Below, in pieces: positions 18,881 through 27,394 of a stretch of 64,000 nucleotides of DNA. The position numbers and the translations under genes are program-made. The stretch is from the NCBI GenBank assembly GCA_002343775.1, contig DDSH01000010.1, positions 12,207 through 76,206 of the forward strand, read 5' to 3'. How positions within the stretch are numbered: position 1 is the first letter of the stretch; every line of letters starts with the position of its first letter. The notes beneath the pieces were generated by a model. The model was given only the letters and a program-made list of their open reading frames with translations, did no database searches and had not been told where the DNA came from. The stretch comes from Anaerolineales bacterium UBA2395 (lineage in GTDB: Bacteria; Chloroflexota; Anaerolineae; Anaerolineales; Villigracilaceae).

Positions 18881-21043
18881 TTAGCTCCTCCCCGCTCGGG
18901 GAGGCGAGGGAGGGGTTTCCACGTACATTTCAGCGAAGTGTTCCATCAATAGGCGGTGGACGAAGATATATCCGCCACCGACGCGGCGCAGGAAGATCAG
19001 GTCAACGCAGTGGTCGAGGAAGGGGACAAGTCTCCACGGGAGGAGATTGTTGCGGGCGAGGACAAAACGAAGAGCGTGGTGCTGAATAAGAGCAAGTCCT
19101 CCATAATAGAGCCCCAAAAACAGTCCTATTAAAAATCCAAAAAATAACCCCATAAACAACCCAAAATTGGCTCCCAAAACTGAACCATATACAGGTTTGC
19201 TAATTAGCCAAAAAATCAATCCGCTAATCAAACCAAAAACAGAACCCATGACTAGAGTGATAAACAAGGAATTCCTTGCCGTAAATTCAAGTCTTTGTCC
19301 TGGATAGGACAATCGATCAGATTGTTGTATGTTCAACCCTTGAATTACCCCAAAAATGAGCCCGAAAACCGCCGCGAAAATAAAACCACTTATAAACCCC
19401 TGAGTTAATTGGGAAATTGATGCTATCTTTATACCCGTTATCAAGCCGAAGATTCCATTGTTTACAGTACTCTCCACACCATTGAATACTCCTAACAATA
19501 GACCAAATAATAGACTGGAAATCCATGCTTCCCTAATCTTCTTCCAATCCCAAGAAATAACATCAACCATTGAAATGCCCCTTTGCTCGCTAGTTTGTGT
19601 AGCAATCATATTGAAAACTGACCGAAAAAATATTGCGCCAACCAATGCTCCAATTAATGTGCTGGTTAACCCTATAGCAGGCTCAGAATCTAATGTTATA
19701 ACTATTTCGCTATTTAGAATGCCACTTAATTTACCAAAAATTTCGCCTTGCAAATTATATATAAAATTACCAATAAGTCTGCCAAATAATCCGAAAATAG
19801 CTCCATTAATAAGACCGTATATTAAGCCAGGGATCAATTTACTAAATATTTGGTATTGTCCCCATTGATCTTCCTCATATATCCAATCAGGTTGCATATT
19901 CTCATATAAATACGAAACTTGATCATTTTCAATCATTTTATCTGCCAACCATGCAAGCCAATGCAACACATCCTGTTTTACAAAAGTTGCATTTTTCGAG
20001 CGAGGGTGCTCATACATGCGATCAATGTATGTGTCAAAAAGGTGTTTGTGCTGCATATTTTCATCTTTAGAGACCCAAATATCCACATCCCGCTTATCTC
20101 GATACGCCATGAGCATAATACTCAAAAACAGCGGCGTCTCTGCCATTTCACGTAGGGCACTATCTTTTTCAAGAGCCAGTTTGAGTCCCGCCATCTCATC
20201 CCCAAAACGATTGAAGAATTCGGCAATCTGTCCCTGCGCCAGCGGTTGGACTTCGATTGCGCCTTCAAAGGATAATTTTGCGTTGAGGTCGGCGTAATCC
20301 TGGCTGCGGCTGCACACGGCAAGGGAGGTCAAACCGTTTTGTTTTCTAAATTCATTAATCGCGTCCACGCATTTGGTGCGGCTTTCCTGCCGAACTTCGT
20401 CCAAACCGTCCAGAAGCAAAAGCAATTTATTTCCCTTTACCCAATCGGGCGCGGTCTTGCGCGGGACGCTGTACAGGTTGTTCAACTCCTGCGCCAGCCA
20501 ATCGGCGAGGGTGAGTTTCTCTGTCCATGAGGCGAGGTTGAACACCATCGGGATGGGATAAGTCACGTCTTCTCTGGCACGCTGAATCAACTGGCGGGCA
20601 AGTTCCAACAGCATGGTCGTCTTGCCAGAGCCAGGCGCGCCGAGAATCAGCAGGGAACGTCCCATGCCAATGGAGTCGAAGATATCCAGCATGGATGTCC
20701 CTGTGGGGATGGTTTCGTTCGTTGATTCCTTCTTGATCGCCCACGGATATTGGATCACCGCTTCGGGGTCTGGTTTGATGCCCAAGTCCAATAACGCCGC
20801 GCCGTGCAGGGATGCGTCCAACACGCCTTTGATCCACGCGTTTTCGACGTGTCCCAGCAGGATGCGGCGGTTGCGCTGTTCGAGGGTCTCTGCGTCACTT
20901 TTGAAGATGTTGAAGAATTTCTGGATGATGGTCGTCTTGTTGACGGTATTATTGTCCCCGATAATGACAGTGCTATCCCTCACATCTCCGTTGACGGAGA
21001 TGCTCTTGTTCTTGGTAGAACGAGAGGGTTTGTTGGTAGGCAT
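18881..21043 (-). CDS. NACHT-family NTPase with N-terminal signalling-type motif and multi-pass membrane tail
   Basis: 720 residues from the ATG at 21043; an in-frame GTG at 21070 lies inside a palindrome and is less likely. Residues about 15-35 carry NGDVRDSTVIIGDNNTV, shared with the ROCO C-terminus at 13767. The NACHT core has Walker A LGAPGSGKTTM, Walker B LLLLLDGLDEVRQ and a sensor region LAVCSRSQDYADL, followed by a winged-helix-like part with FLSIMLMAYRDKRDVDIW. From about residue 400 to 680 there are six or more Gly-rich hydrophobic segments (IFGLFGRLIGNFIY, LIGALVGAIFF, VMGSVFGLISGLIFWLIS). NACHT proteins of bacteria are often STAND-type anti-phage or death switches. Here no enzymatic effector is visible; the membrane tail could be the effector (inference). 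Confidence 0.9.
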   Translation of the reverse strand: MPTNKPSRSTKNKSISVNGDVRDSTVIIGDNNTVNKTTIIQKFFNIFKSDAETLEQRNRRILLGHVENAWIKGVLDASLHGAALLDLGIKPDPEAVIQYPWAIKKESTNETIPTGTSMLDIFDSIGMGRSLLILGAPGSGKTTMLLELARQLIQRAREDVTYPIPMVFNLASWTEKLTLADWLAQELNNLYSVPRKTAPDWVKGNKLLLLLDGLDEVRQESRTKCVDAINEFRKQNGLTSLAVCSRSQDYADLNAKLSFEGAIEVQPLAQGQIAEFFNRFGDEMAGLKLALEKDSALREMAETPLFLSIMLMAYRDKRDVDIWVSKDENMQHKHLFDTYIDRMYEHPRSKNATFVKQDVLHWLAWLADKMIENDQVSYLYENMQPDWIYEEDQWGQYQIFSKLIPGLIYGLINGAIFGLFGRLIGNFIYNLQGEIFGKLSGILNSEIVITLDSEPAIGLTSTLIGALVGAIFFRSVFNMIATQTSEQRGISMVDVISWDWKKIREAWISSLLFGLLLGVFNGVESTVNNGIFGLITGIKIASISQLTQGFISGFIFAAVFGLIFGVIQGLNIQQSDRLSYPGQRLEFTARNSLFITLVMGSVFGLISGLIFWLISKPVYGSVLGANFGLFMGLFFGFLIGLFLGLYYGGLALIQHHALRFVLARNNLLPWRLVPFLDHCVDLIFLRRVGGGYIFVHRLLMEHFAEMYVETPPSPPRAGRS

Positions 21044-21054
21044 TTGGATTTTCG

Positions 21055-21070
21055 GTGGGGCTAGCCCCAC
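21055..21070. promoter_or_regulatory. Perfect 16-base palindrome upstream of the NACHT gene
   Basis: GTGGGGCTAGCCCCAC is a perfect palindrome without a loop, 12 bases before the chosen NACHT ATG. Such a site suits a dimeric repressor or could occlude the ribosome site. It has no T-run. Its role is inferred from position only. Confidence 0.45.
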
Positions 21071-21210
21071 TGTTCACTAATTATACGACCTCTTCTTCAA
21101 AAATTGCTTCAAAAAACATGTTACATTGCAAAGGCATTTTCAACCAAGTTCGTCAGACACTTTCTACCTCGATATTAATTCCACAATTTTTCCAATCGCT
21201 GGTCCTCCCA

Positions 21211-21258
21211 AAGCAATCCATCCACATTGAAATGAGTTTCAATGTGGATGGATTGCTT
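21211..21258. terminator. Long perfect hairpin between the sortase/TIR operon and the NACHT gene
   Basis: A 22-base arm (21211-21232) is perfectly complementary to 21237-21258, with a TGAG loop. On the plus strand it is followed by TT-CACTTTTC and on the minus strand by TTTGGG, so a terminator for the minus-strand gene ending at 21306 is the simplest reading. A second hairpin, CCGGGCC/GGCCCGG with a six-base loop, lies at 21271-21290. The exceptional length and perfection of the stem also fit a small non-autonomous element or an RNA. Confidence 0.6.
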
Positions 21259-21305
21259 TTCACTTTTCACCCGGGCCGCACCAGGCCCGGTCATAAACAT
21301 ATCTT

Positions 21306-21719
21306 TCAATCTTGGATCTTTTGCGACTGGCGTTGAATCTGCCAGCCGAGCAATATCAATATAAGGGCAAGAATTCCAAGAAGTATGTAAATTGTGATGT
21401 TTGGCAAGACAGATCCTGCACCGCCTGATATAACAGGAGCTACCTTGGTCGGACCGGCCCACTCATTGCCTTCCTTGACGTACAACAATGCGCCATTTGG
21501 CTGGGACTGCGCATAATACTTTCCTTCTTTGACCTGGCTATAAGGATTGTTTTGAGAGCCGTCTTCATTTCCCGTTGTTAGTGTCGCATCCACGTACACA
21601 CAGAATGGGGGAGCGCACGGGGTGGGGGTTTGGGCATTTGCCATTCCAACACTGGATGCCAGTGCAATCGAAAGAGTAACCACCGGCACTAAAAAAAGAA
21701 ACATATATTTTTTCATCAT
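21306..21719 (-). CDS. Small secreted, C-terminally membrane-anchored protein, possible sortase substrate
   Basis: 137 residues. A signal peptide is seen (basic MMKKYMF, hydrophobic core, cleavage near ANAQ-TP). The middle domain has two Cys (CAPPFC), and YSQVKEGKYYAQSQPNGALLYVKEGNEW. The C-terminus is SVLPNITIYILLGILALILI followed by a basic, polar tail, i.e. an LP-x-x-T-like element, a membrane helix and charged end, the layout of a sortase sorting signal, although not a canonical LPxTG. It follows the TPR gene by 87 bases and has AGGAGAATTC before the ATG. It is the last gene of the run that includes a sortase. Confidence 0.75.
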   Translation of the reverse strand: MMKKYMFLFLVPVVTLSIALASSVGMANAQTPTPCAPPFCVYVDATLTTGNEDGSQNNPYSQVKEGKYYAQSQPNGALLYVKEGNEWAGPTKVAPVISGGAGSVLPNITIYILLGILALILILLGWQIQRQSQKIQD

Positions 21720-21806
21720 CAGAATTCTCCTTTACAGACAATGCGTCCAATCTATTCCAGCAAATCCTTCTGTTTTCATCTGTAGTACAAAGATTGATTT
21801 CTTCCA

Positions 21807-23081
21807 TTACGGAGTTTGGGGAAATTCACGTTGCAATGACTCTATCTCGGCGGTAATACGCAAATACTGCTGCTGATCATCCACAGATCCAAGCAGTTCC
21901 TGTAATAGTTGCAAAGCAGCACCATAATCACCCAGATCTCTCAAGATCAGGCCCTTATAAAATTTTGAAACACCATCATTGGGTATGATATTCAATGCTT
22001 TTTCAACGTACTTCAAAGCCTCATGGTCATTTTGCTGATTGAACAGCGCAATGGCAAGGATCAGATGGGCGGGATGCTGGGTGGGATCGATCCGGATTGC
22101 AGTCCGGGCCATCTGCTCGGCGTCATCATAGTGTTGCATCTTCATAAAAAGATAGCCCTGCTGTACATACGGCATTTCCCATGTCGGCTCGATATAGCTT
22201 GCTTCCCTGAATTCTCGTAACGCCTCTAAGTCATATCCCTGCTGCGATAATGCCAAGCCCAAATTGTATCTTAGGACTGCATGGTCGGGATTCTTTTTCA
22301 TAGCTTTTTGCAGGAGCATTGTCGCTTGTGGATCGCGACCGGTCACGTAATATGTTACAGCCAGATTATTGAGCGCAAAATCGCTGCTTTGGTCAATATT
22401 TGTGGCGCCTGTAAATGCAAATTCGGCGCTATGCAGATTATTCTGTTGGAACCAAATATACCCTTCCTGATTATAGGCAAAAACCGCTCCTTGATCAAAG
22501 GCTTCGATGCGCTTAAGCAGATTTAGGTTTTGTTGTGGTTCAAAATTAGACTGGGCCACTGGATTGGCTGCCAAATAAAGGGCTCCGGATATTATTCTGA
22601 TTCCATCATTCCAGGATAGAAGCAAGATCAGCATGGCAACGCAGGCGAACCACCATCTGCGCCAATGCGAGAATCGAGATTGTTTTTGCGTCTGATGGAA
22701 ATAATCATTTGAGATTAAATCTGACCGTAGAGCCCCGGTTCGATTTACTTGTAAAACCAATAATCGAACATCAGTGACAGCCCGGGCAAGAATAAAGGAA
22801 TGTTTTCTTGTGGTCCTTAGATCAAACGGTCGTACATAGTCCCCGGACTTTAGTTTAACCGAACGAATCACGGAACCATGTAGGTGGTGTTCAAGAATAA
22901 TTTCACCCGTTTGGATGATAACAAACAGGTCGAGCTGCATTCGGGTTCGCCAAAGCACGTCGCCAGGTACATATTCTTTGCAGGTCATCGTATCGATGAA
23001 GGTATCCAATTCAGGACCTGATAAAGGCCGGAATTCCGGAAGACTGCGGAGCAGTTTTCGCGTTGATCCTTTATTGGTCAT
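21807..23081 (-). CDS. Cyclic-nucleotide-binding-like domain, membrane helix and TPR repeats
   Basis: 424 residues from the ATG at 23081, which overlaps the sortase stop. Residues about 5-130 resemble a cNMP-binding (CRP-like) domain: LRSLPEFRPLSGPELDTFI, YVPGDVLWRTRMQLDLFVI, TGEIILEHHLHGS and a later phosphate-region-like strand. Then a membrane helix WFACVAMLILLLSW. The rest is at least six TPR units outside or inside (DFALNNLAVTYYVTGRDPQA, LRYNLGLALSQQGYDLEALR, PYVQQGYLFMKMQHYDDAEQ). TPRs mediate protein contacts. The combination suggests a sensor linking a cytoplasmic nucleotide signal to a surface assembly (inference). No HTH is present. Confidence 0.8.
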   Translation of the reverse strand: MTNKGSTRKLLRSLPEFRPLSGPELDTFIDTMTCKEYVPGDVLWRTRMQLDLFVIIQTGEIILEHHLHGSVIRSVKLKSGDYVRPFDLRTTRKHSFILARAVTDVRLLVLQVNRTGALRSDLISNDYFHQTQKQSRFSHWRRWWFACVAMLILLLSWNDGIRIISGALYLAANPVAQSNFEPQQNLNLLKRIEAFDQGAVFAYNQEGYIWFQQNNLHSAEFAFTGATNIDQSSDFALNNLAVTYYVTGRDPQATMLLQKAMKKNPDHAVLRYNLGLALSQQGYDLEALREFREASYIEPTWEMPYVQQGYLFMKMQHYDDAEQMARTAIRIDPTQHPAHLILAIALFNQQNDHEALKYVEKALNIIPNDGVSKFYKGLILRDLGDYGAALQLLQELLGSVDDQQQYLRITAEIESLQREFPQTP

Positions 23082-23793
23082 TCTTCTCCCTATCAGAAGA
23101 TGGTATGGCAATGACAACGATGCGGTGCGAATTCGTGGCATATGGCCAGCAGGATATTAAAGTGACTGTTTCGGCTGTTTGTGGGGAAGAATAGGATTGC
23201 AATGCCGCATCACCTTGTTCTTCAGATCCAAGATAGGGGACAAATACTATTTTCTGAACATAATAATGAAATTCCTTCTCTACCGTATACAGAATTACCT
23301 CGTCTCCAATTGTCAGACGATCCAGATCTCGAAATACCTCACCCTGGGTGTTATTGTGGCCGATAAAAACGATATTGCCACCCTCTTCCGGTTTTCCGCT
23401 AGATTCGAAATGACCAACTGCAAAGTCTGGAGGCTCCCATATAAATGTTCCTTCACTTCTTTTCAGGATTTCTGTTGGAAATATTTCGGTGATGCTTGTG
23501 TTCAGATCTATGGCTGGTATAAACATTCTGATGGCGGGTAATGGCGGTGGGGTTGCGGTGGGAATTGGCGTGGGTGTTAACGTGGGGAGGTGTGTGGCAG
23601 GGGGCAATTCAAAAACTGGCGTGTCGGCAATTATCAAGTAAGGCGATTGTTGCACTAACCCATCGTCAACCACCTGTCTGACGAAGCGAATACCTGCCAA
23701 AAAACCAAGCATGATCCCCAATGAGATAAGGAACATGCCAAAAATCTCATAGGCTAGCGAGCGAGTTAATAATCGCCAAACCATACCCACCAT
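23071..23793 (-). CDS. Sortase (class E/F-like transpeptidase)
   Basis: 240 residues with an N-terminal membrane helix (about 16-36) and a Thr/Pro stalk (residues 66-86). The sortase domain starts near residue 88 and has the catalytic triad in order: H146 in VFIGHNNTQG, C215 in TLISCWP and R224 in NSHRIVVIAI. Sortases cleave a sorting signal and join the product to cell-wall or pilin amines. Chloroflexota sortases of this kind are known although the envelope differs from Gram-positive cells. The gene overlaps the TIR-FGE gene by 28 bases and the TPR gene by 11, so co-expression is certain if the region is transcribed. Confidence 0.92.
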   Translation of the reverse strand: MVGMVWRLLTRSLAYEIFGMFLISLGIMLGFLAGIRFVRQVVDDGLVQQSPYLIIADTPVFELPPATHLPTLTPTPIPTATPPPLPAIRMFIPAIDLNTSITEIFPTEILKRSEGTFIWEPPDFAVGHFESSGKPEEGGNIVFIGHNNTQGEVFRDLDRLTIGDEVILYTVEKEFHYYVQKIVFVPYLGSEEQGDAALQSYSSPQTAETVTLISCWPYATNSHRIVVIAIPSSDREKNDQ

Positions 23794-25247
23794 TTATCCC
23801 ACGGGCTTTCGCAAGTTTGACCCTCGGGACAAACGCATCGAAAACCAATATTATTGCGCCAAAGCGATGCATCAAGCCACCCCACATTTGATGTGATTCC
23901 TGCTGAACGATCATTATTCCATGCCCCACCGCGCAGGATAATTTCCATGCCAGGCACATAATCTTCTGGCATTAGGAAGAGATTCTTGAACTCTGGAAGG
24001 CGCTGTAGCGAACGTTCGCTAGCAGTCCACTCCCGCACGTTCCCGGCCATATTTTTAACACCATAATCACTGATGTCGCTTTCTGCAAACACATCAATCC
24101 TTTGGACGGTATCTTCTTCAAGATTAGCTTGGTTATCCCACTTATCGCCCCACGGAAAATAACTACTATTGGGTCCGCGAGCGGCTTTTTCCCATTCACC
24201 TTCCGACGGCAAACGCCCGCCAAGCCAGGTACAGTAATCTGCTGAATCAAGCCAGTTCAAATTGGTGGCTGGCTCATTTGGGCTATTTGCGCCTTTTGTC
24301 CAATTATCTGACGGTTGGCAGAAACCGGACGCCACGCACTGCTGGTATTGAGCGATCGTCACTTCATTGTCCATTATCATAAATTCGGACAGGAATGCAT
24401 TATCTTGTTTTCCGGCGAACCCAAGCAATTCCTCGGATGTAAAAAAACAATTATCTGGTACTACATTTTCTCTACTGCATAAATAATATACAAAATCCGC
24501 CTCATCCTGATCCATGCCCATTTTGAAACTTCCTTCATGAATGGATACCCATGTGCCGGGAATCGCCTGTTCTCTGCTCAAAAAAGGCCATATTATCAAG
24601 ACCAATATGATCGAAAGTATCACTGCCGATGAGGCGACCAGCAATCGTCTTGTTACAACTTCGTGCTTAATACTTGCTAATACAAATTGACGCTGGATAT
24701 CAGTCGCCACTGGATCTCTTGGGATATTCGTTCTATGAATTTGTTTGTCGGTTTCCCGTAGTTCTTTTCCACGCAAAAGCCTGCTGTTATCCCTCTTCTG
24801 CTCCCATTTAAGCGCCTTTATTTGTAGTTCAGTATGAAATTTCAGCCATTCATAATCTGTAAAAATGGCTTTGCGCGTCTCCTCGATCGCCCTGTTGAAA
24901 TCGTCCAACCCCTCGCGGCAGAAAACCCAATTCCGTTTTGAGATTTCTGGGTGGATGATTGGGAGATCGGCGTCACGAACAACAATGGGGAGGATTCGTT
25001 TCCTGTTTTTCGCAGCATGTTCAATTTCTTCTGCGCACCACCTGGACTGGGCGGAATCAGGACTAACAAAAAACAAAAAAACATCCGCCTCCGCGATCGC
25101 TTGGTGGATCTCCAATTGAACCTCTTCACCTTTGGGGATGTTTTTCCAATCGATCCAAGGTAGGAGATCGTCCGCCGAGAGGGCGTCGACTATTTTCTCG
25201 ACCAGTTCCGTATCTTTGCGTGAATAGGAGATGAAAAAGTGCGCCAT
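23766..25247 (-). CDS. TIR domain - membrane helix - FGE/SUMF1 (sulfatase-modifying-factor-like) protein
   Basis: 493 residues from the ATG at 25247; the frame is open 66 bases further but that part is not TIR-like. Residues 1-125 form a TIR domain: FFISYSRKD, DLLPWIDWKNIPKGEE, VFLFFVSPDSAQSRWC with the conserved Glu in W70-C71-x-x-E74, where NADase TIRs have the catalytic Glu. A membrane helix follows (VIAL-type segment LLVASSAVILSIILVLIIWP, about 203-222). Residues about 230-480 are an FGE/SUMF1 domain: IHEGSFKMG, PATNLNWLDSADYCTWLGG, GGRLPSEGEWEKAARG, NMAGNVREWTAS, LRGGAWNN, GFRCV. FGE-like domains bind or modify protein partners. This layout recalls receptor proteins with an outside sensor and an inside TIR. 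Confidence 0.93.
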   Translation of the reverse strand: MAHFFISYSRKDTELVEKIVDALSADDLLPWIDWKNIPKGEEVQLEIHQAIAEADVFLFFVSPDSAQSRWCAEEIEHAAKNRKRILPIVVRDADLPIIHPEISKRNWVFCREGLDDFNRAIEETRKAIFTDYEWLKFHTELQIKALKWEQKRDNSRLLRGKELRETDKQIHRTNIPRDPVATDIQRQFVLASIKHEVVTRRLLVASSAVILSIILVLIIWPFLSREQAIPGTWVSIHEGSFKMGMDQDEADFVYYLCSRENVVPDNCFFTSEELLGFAGKQDNAFLSEFMIMDNEVTIAQYQQCVASGFCQPSDNWTKGANSPNEPATNLNWLDSADYCTWLGGRLPSEGEWEKAARGPNSSYFPWGDKWDNQANLEEDTVQRIDVFAESDISDYGVKNMAGNVREWTASERSLQRLPEFKNLFLMPEDYVPGMEIILRGGAWNNDRSAGITSNVGWLDASLWRNNIGFRCVCPEGQTCESPWDKWWVWFGDY

Positions 25248-25573
25248 AAGCAAATTGTCAATCCACCATGTAGTGGTTCTTGGTTTTAGGCGGCAAAAGA
25301 AAATTCGTGCCAAATGAGAAGCGCTGACTTTATTCTATCCCAAATCCCCTTCATAGGGAACTTTTCCGATGAGAGATTGAGGATTGATATAAAATTTCGG
25401 TGGAGTGACCACGGCATCTTTGAGAAATACCTCCCATGCAGAAAGTGCAGATGCAAGACATGACTGTCAGATGTTGGTCATTGCGAATCCTCTGGAATTG
25501 GCAGAACCGGCGATGGTGTTAAATGTGACTCCGATTGATGGTTTTGCTTGTGCAGGGTTTCATTGCCTGCCAG
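25248..25573. other. Intergenic region, no gene seen
   Basis: 326 bases between two minus-strand genes. A plus-strand frame from 25405 exists but has no ribosome site and no protein-like features. The minus-strand promoter of the TIR operon should lie here; a TTGACA hexamer is found at the 3' end of this gap on the minus strand directly before the TIR ATG, too close to serve it. I see no repeat or RNA. Confidence 0.3.
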
Positions 25574-26689
25574 TCAGTTGGCGAGACGGGAGACCCTTCC
25601 CCATTCCACATTAGGTAGTCTTCCAACTATTCTACGGTCTCCAAGGATCACAGCCACCCCGGCAGGCAGGCTGGTACATGTCCAGGCTACAGCCTCATGG
25701 ACCCAGTTAAGGCTGATGGAGGCATAGACGAGCCGCGTACCCGTCTCTCGACAGAATCGCCATGCTTCTGATAGCCGTTGTTTTGTGATCTCCTCGATTT
25801 GCCTTCTTTTCTTATGGTTATCCCCGACCTCCAACCAGAACACGGTCTCAAAGCCTTGGATACGTCCCCAGGCAAGGGCATCTGGACGCACAGAAGTTCC
25901 AGGAATCTTCACTTCACTCCAGCCTGTCCAAATCTCGGCGTGAGGGTAGGCAGATCGTAACCATGCCAGCCACCTACGGGAAATGTTTCTATGGGGTGTG
26001 CAGATCTTGTCTGGATGCAGTTCCTTTATATTGCTGAAATCCGATCCCTCTGATGCTCCCCAACTGCGCAGGGCAGCAGATACTCCTTTACGTCTAGGAT
26101 GCCACATCGGGTATGGATCCATTTTCTTGGGCTTTGACTTGTCTTTTTGGAACATCTCGCCAAGTTTGAATATCACCTTTTTCTTCTTTTGAAGTCCCTG
26201 CAAAACATCATAGGTAATAGTTTCAGGAAGACCCGCCAAAGAAGCGATCTCTTCCGCACTTCCCTTCCGGTTTCGGGTCAACACCTGGAGACATTTCAAC
26301 TCTTCGCAAGAGAAACTAGAAAACTCATCGTCCACCTTGGGAGGAGGGGGGTGTGAAGAAGAAAATAATTTTGGTCCAAAAGAGAAACTGCGATAATCCG
26401 GAGTCTTGTCGTTTGACGTGACAACATAGGGAACGGAAAACCCATCTGTCATGGATCGTTTGACCTCCATCAGATACCATTCTCCGGGAGATGTCACACG
26501 GATCCAAAGGGACGCGCCTGGTCTTTTTTTATCCAACTCAGCAACCAGGCGCTGCAGGAGGGGATGAAAGACAAACGGCGGCAAACCATTCAAGGCGTTA
26601 ATATCGAATATAAAGGTGTCGGTGAAACCACCCTCACATTCCAGGCTGATCCAATCAGAAAAAGTCACATCGCCAAGTCGAATGGTCAT
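25574..26689 (-). CDS. Replication-relaxation-like protein: winged helix plus restriction-endonuclease-like domain
   Basis: 371 residues. A winged-helix segment at about 128-185 (FSCEELKCLQVLTRNRKGSA, EEIASLAGLPETITYDVL) is followed by a C-terminal domain with RPDALAWGRIQGFETVFWLE and VGDNHKKRRQIEE, which resembles the D...E-x-(G/D)-x-K arrangement of the PD-(D/E)XK-like Replic_Relax family found in conjugative elements. These proteins are thought to take part in plasmid or element replication start. The first 110 residues are an unknown beta-rich domain. It starts 3 bases from the LytM gene in the transfer-like cluster. Confidence 0.65.
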   Translation of the reverse strand: MTIRLGDVTFSDWISLECEGGFTDTFIFDINALNGLPPFVFHPLLQRLVAELDKKRPGASLWIRVTSPGEWYLMEVKRSMTDGFSVPYVVTSNDKTPDYRSFSFGPKLFSSSHPPPPKVDDEFSSFSCEELKCLQVLTRNRKGSAEEIASLAGLPETITYDVLQGLQKKKKVIFKLGEMFQKDKSKPKKMDPYPMWHPRRKGVSAALRSWGASEGSDFSNIKELHPDKICTPHRNISRRWLAWLRSAYPHAEIWTGWSEVKIPGTSVRPDALAWGRIQGFETVFWLEVGDNHKKRRQIEEITKQRLSEAWRFCRETGTRLVYASISLNWVHEAVAWTCTSLPAGVAVILGDRRIVGRLPNVEWGRVSRLAN

Positions 26690-26692
26690 AAT

Positions 26693-27394
26693 TTAATCGG
26701 AACACCCGATGTAGATGTATTCATTTTCAGTAAAGAAGTTCTGAGGATTGAGCCAGACTGCGCTTTGCTCCCCTGTCTTCTGGCGGATGCCATAATGCAA
26801 ATGCGCGCCGGTGCTGTTGCCGGTGTTGCCGCTCAATCCCACCACATCACCATAATTGAGGATCTGCCCTTCCACGACCTGGATGCTGCTCAAGTGTGCC
26901 AGCCAGACCTGATAACCATTGTTCTCCACCACTACAAGATTGCCCCAAGGACCGTTTGAGCCGGCCCAGACGACCTTGCCTGCAAGAGTTGTATGAATGG
27001 GTGTGCCTTCGTTCACTGGAAAGTCTGCACCTGTATGAGTCTGGTAGTGTGGGTCTTGGAAGACACAACCAAGTAAAGGTTTGTCATAGATGTCACCCCA
27101 ATGTGGAATCGGACCGACCAACGGCAATCCATAGATCTCAGAACCCGGTTCAACATAGCCATCGAAGGGAACAGCGCTCATTCCGGATGGAAGCGAATTG
27201 CCATACGAACCGTTGTCACTGGTCTCAGCATACTGGGGGATATCGAACAGCCATTGCTCCACACCAGGCTGCGCCCATGCCGGTAGTTGCGGAATGGTCA
27301 GGACCACCAGCATGACATAACCCACCACCAAAGCCGCCCCGCATAACAACGGGGCGGTCATCAAGGCAATGGAAAAACGGAAGAAACCTTTCAC
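26693..27394 (-). CDS. Membrane-anchored M23 (LytM) metallopeptidase
   Basis: 233 residues from a GTG that overlaps the previous stop (TAGTG). One N-terminal membrane helix (about 12-34), then a linker and the LytM domain with zinc ligands H120 and D124 in QTHTGADF, H167 in WLAHLSS and H198/H200 in GAHLHYG. These enzymes cut peptide cross-links in peptidoglycan, and in type IV secretion clusters they open the wall for the channel. Position between the T2SSF and replication-relaxation genes fits that role. All metal ligands look intact. Confidence 0.9.
   Translation of the reverse strand: MKGFFRFSIALMTAPLLCGAALVVGYVMLVVLTIPQLPAWAQPGVEQWLFDIPQYAETSDNGSYGNSLPSGMSAVPFDGYVEPGSEIYGLPLVGPIPHWGDIYDKPLLGCVFQDPHYQTHTGADFPVNEGTPIHTTLAGKVVWAGSNGPWGNLVVVENNGYQVWLAHLSSIQVVEGQILNYGDVVGLSGNTGNSTGAHLHYGIRQKTGEQSAVWLNPQNFFTENEYIYIGCSD

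Noticed and set aside
25248..25573. TTGACA on the minus strand as TIR promoter
   Set aside because: It is only a few bases before the ATG, leaving no room for a -10 element.
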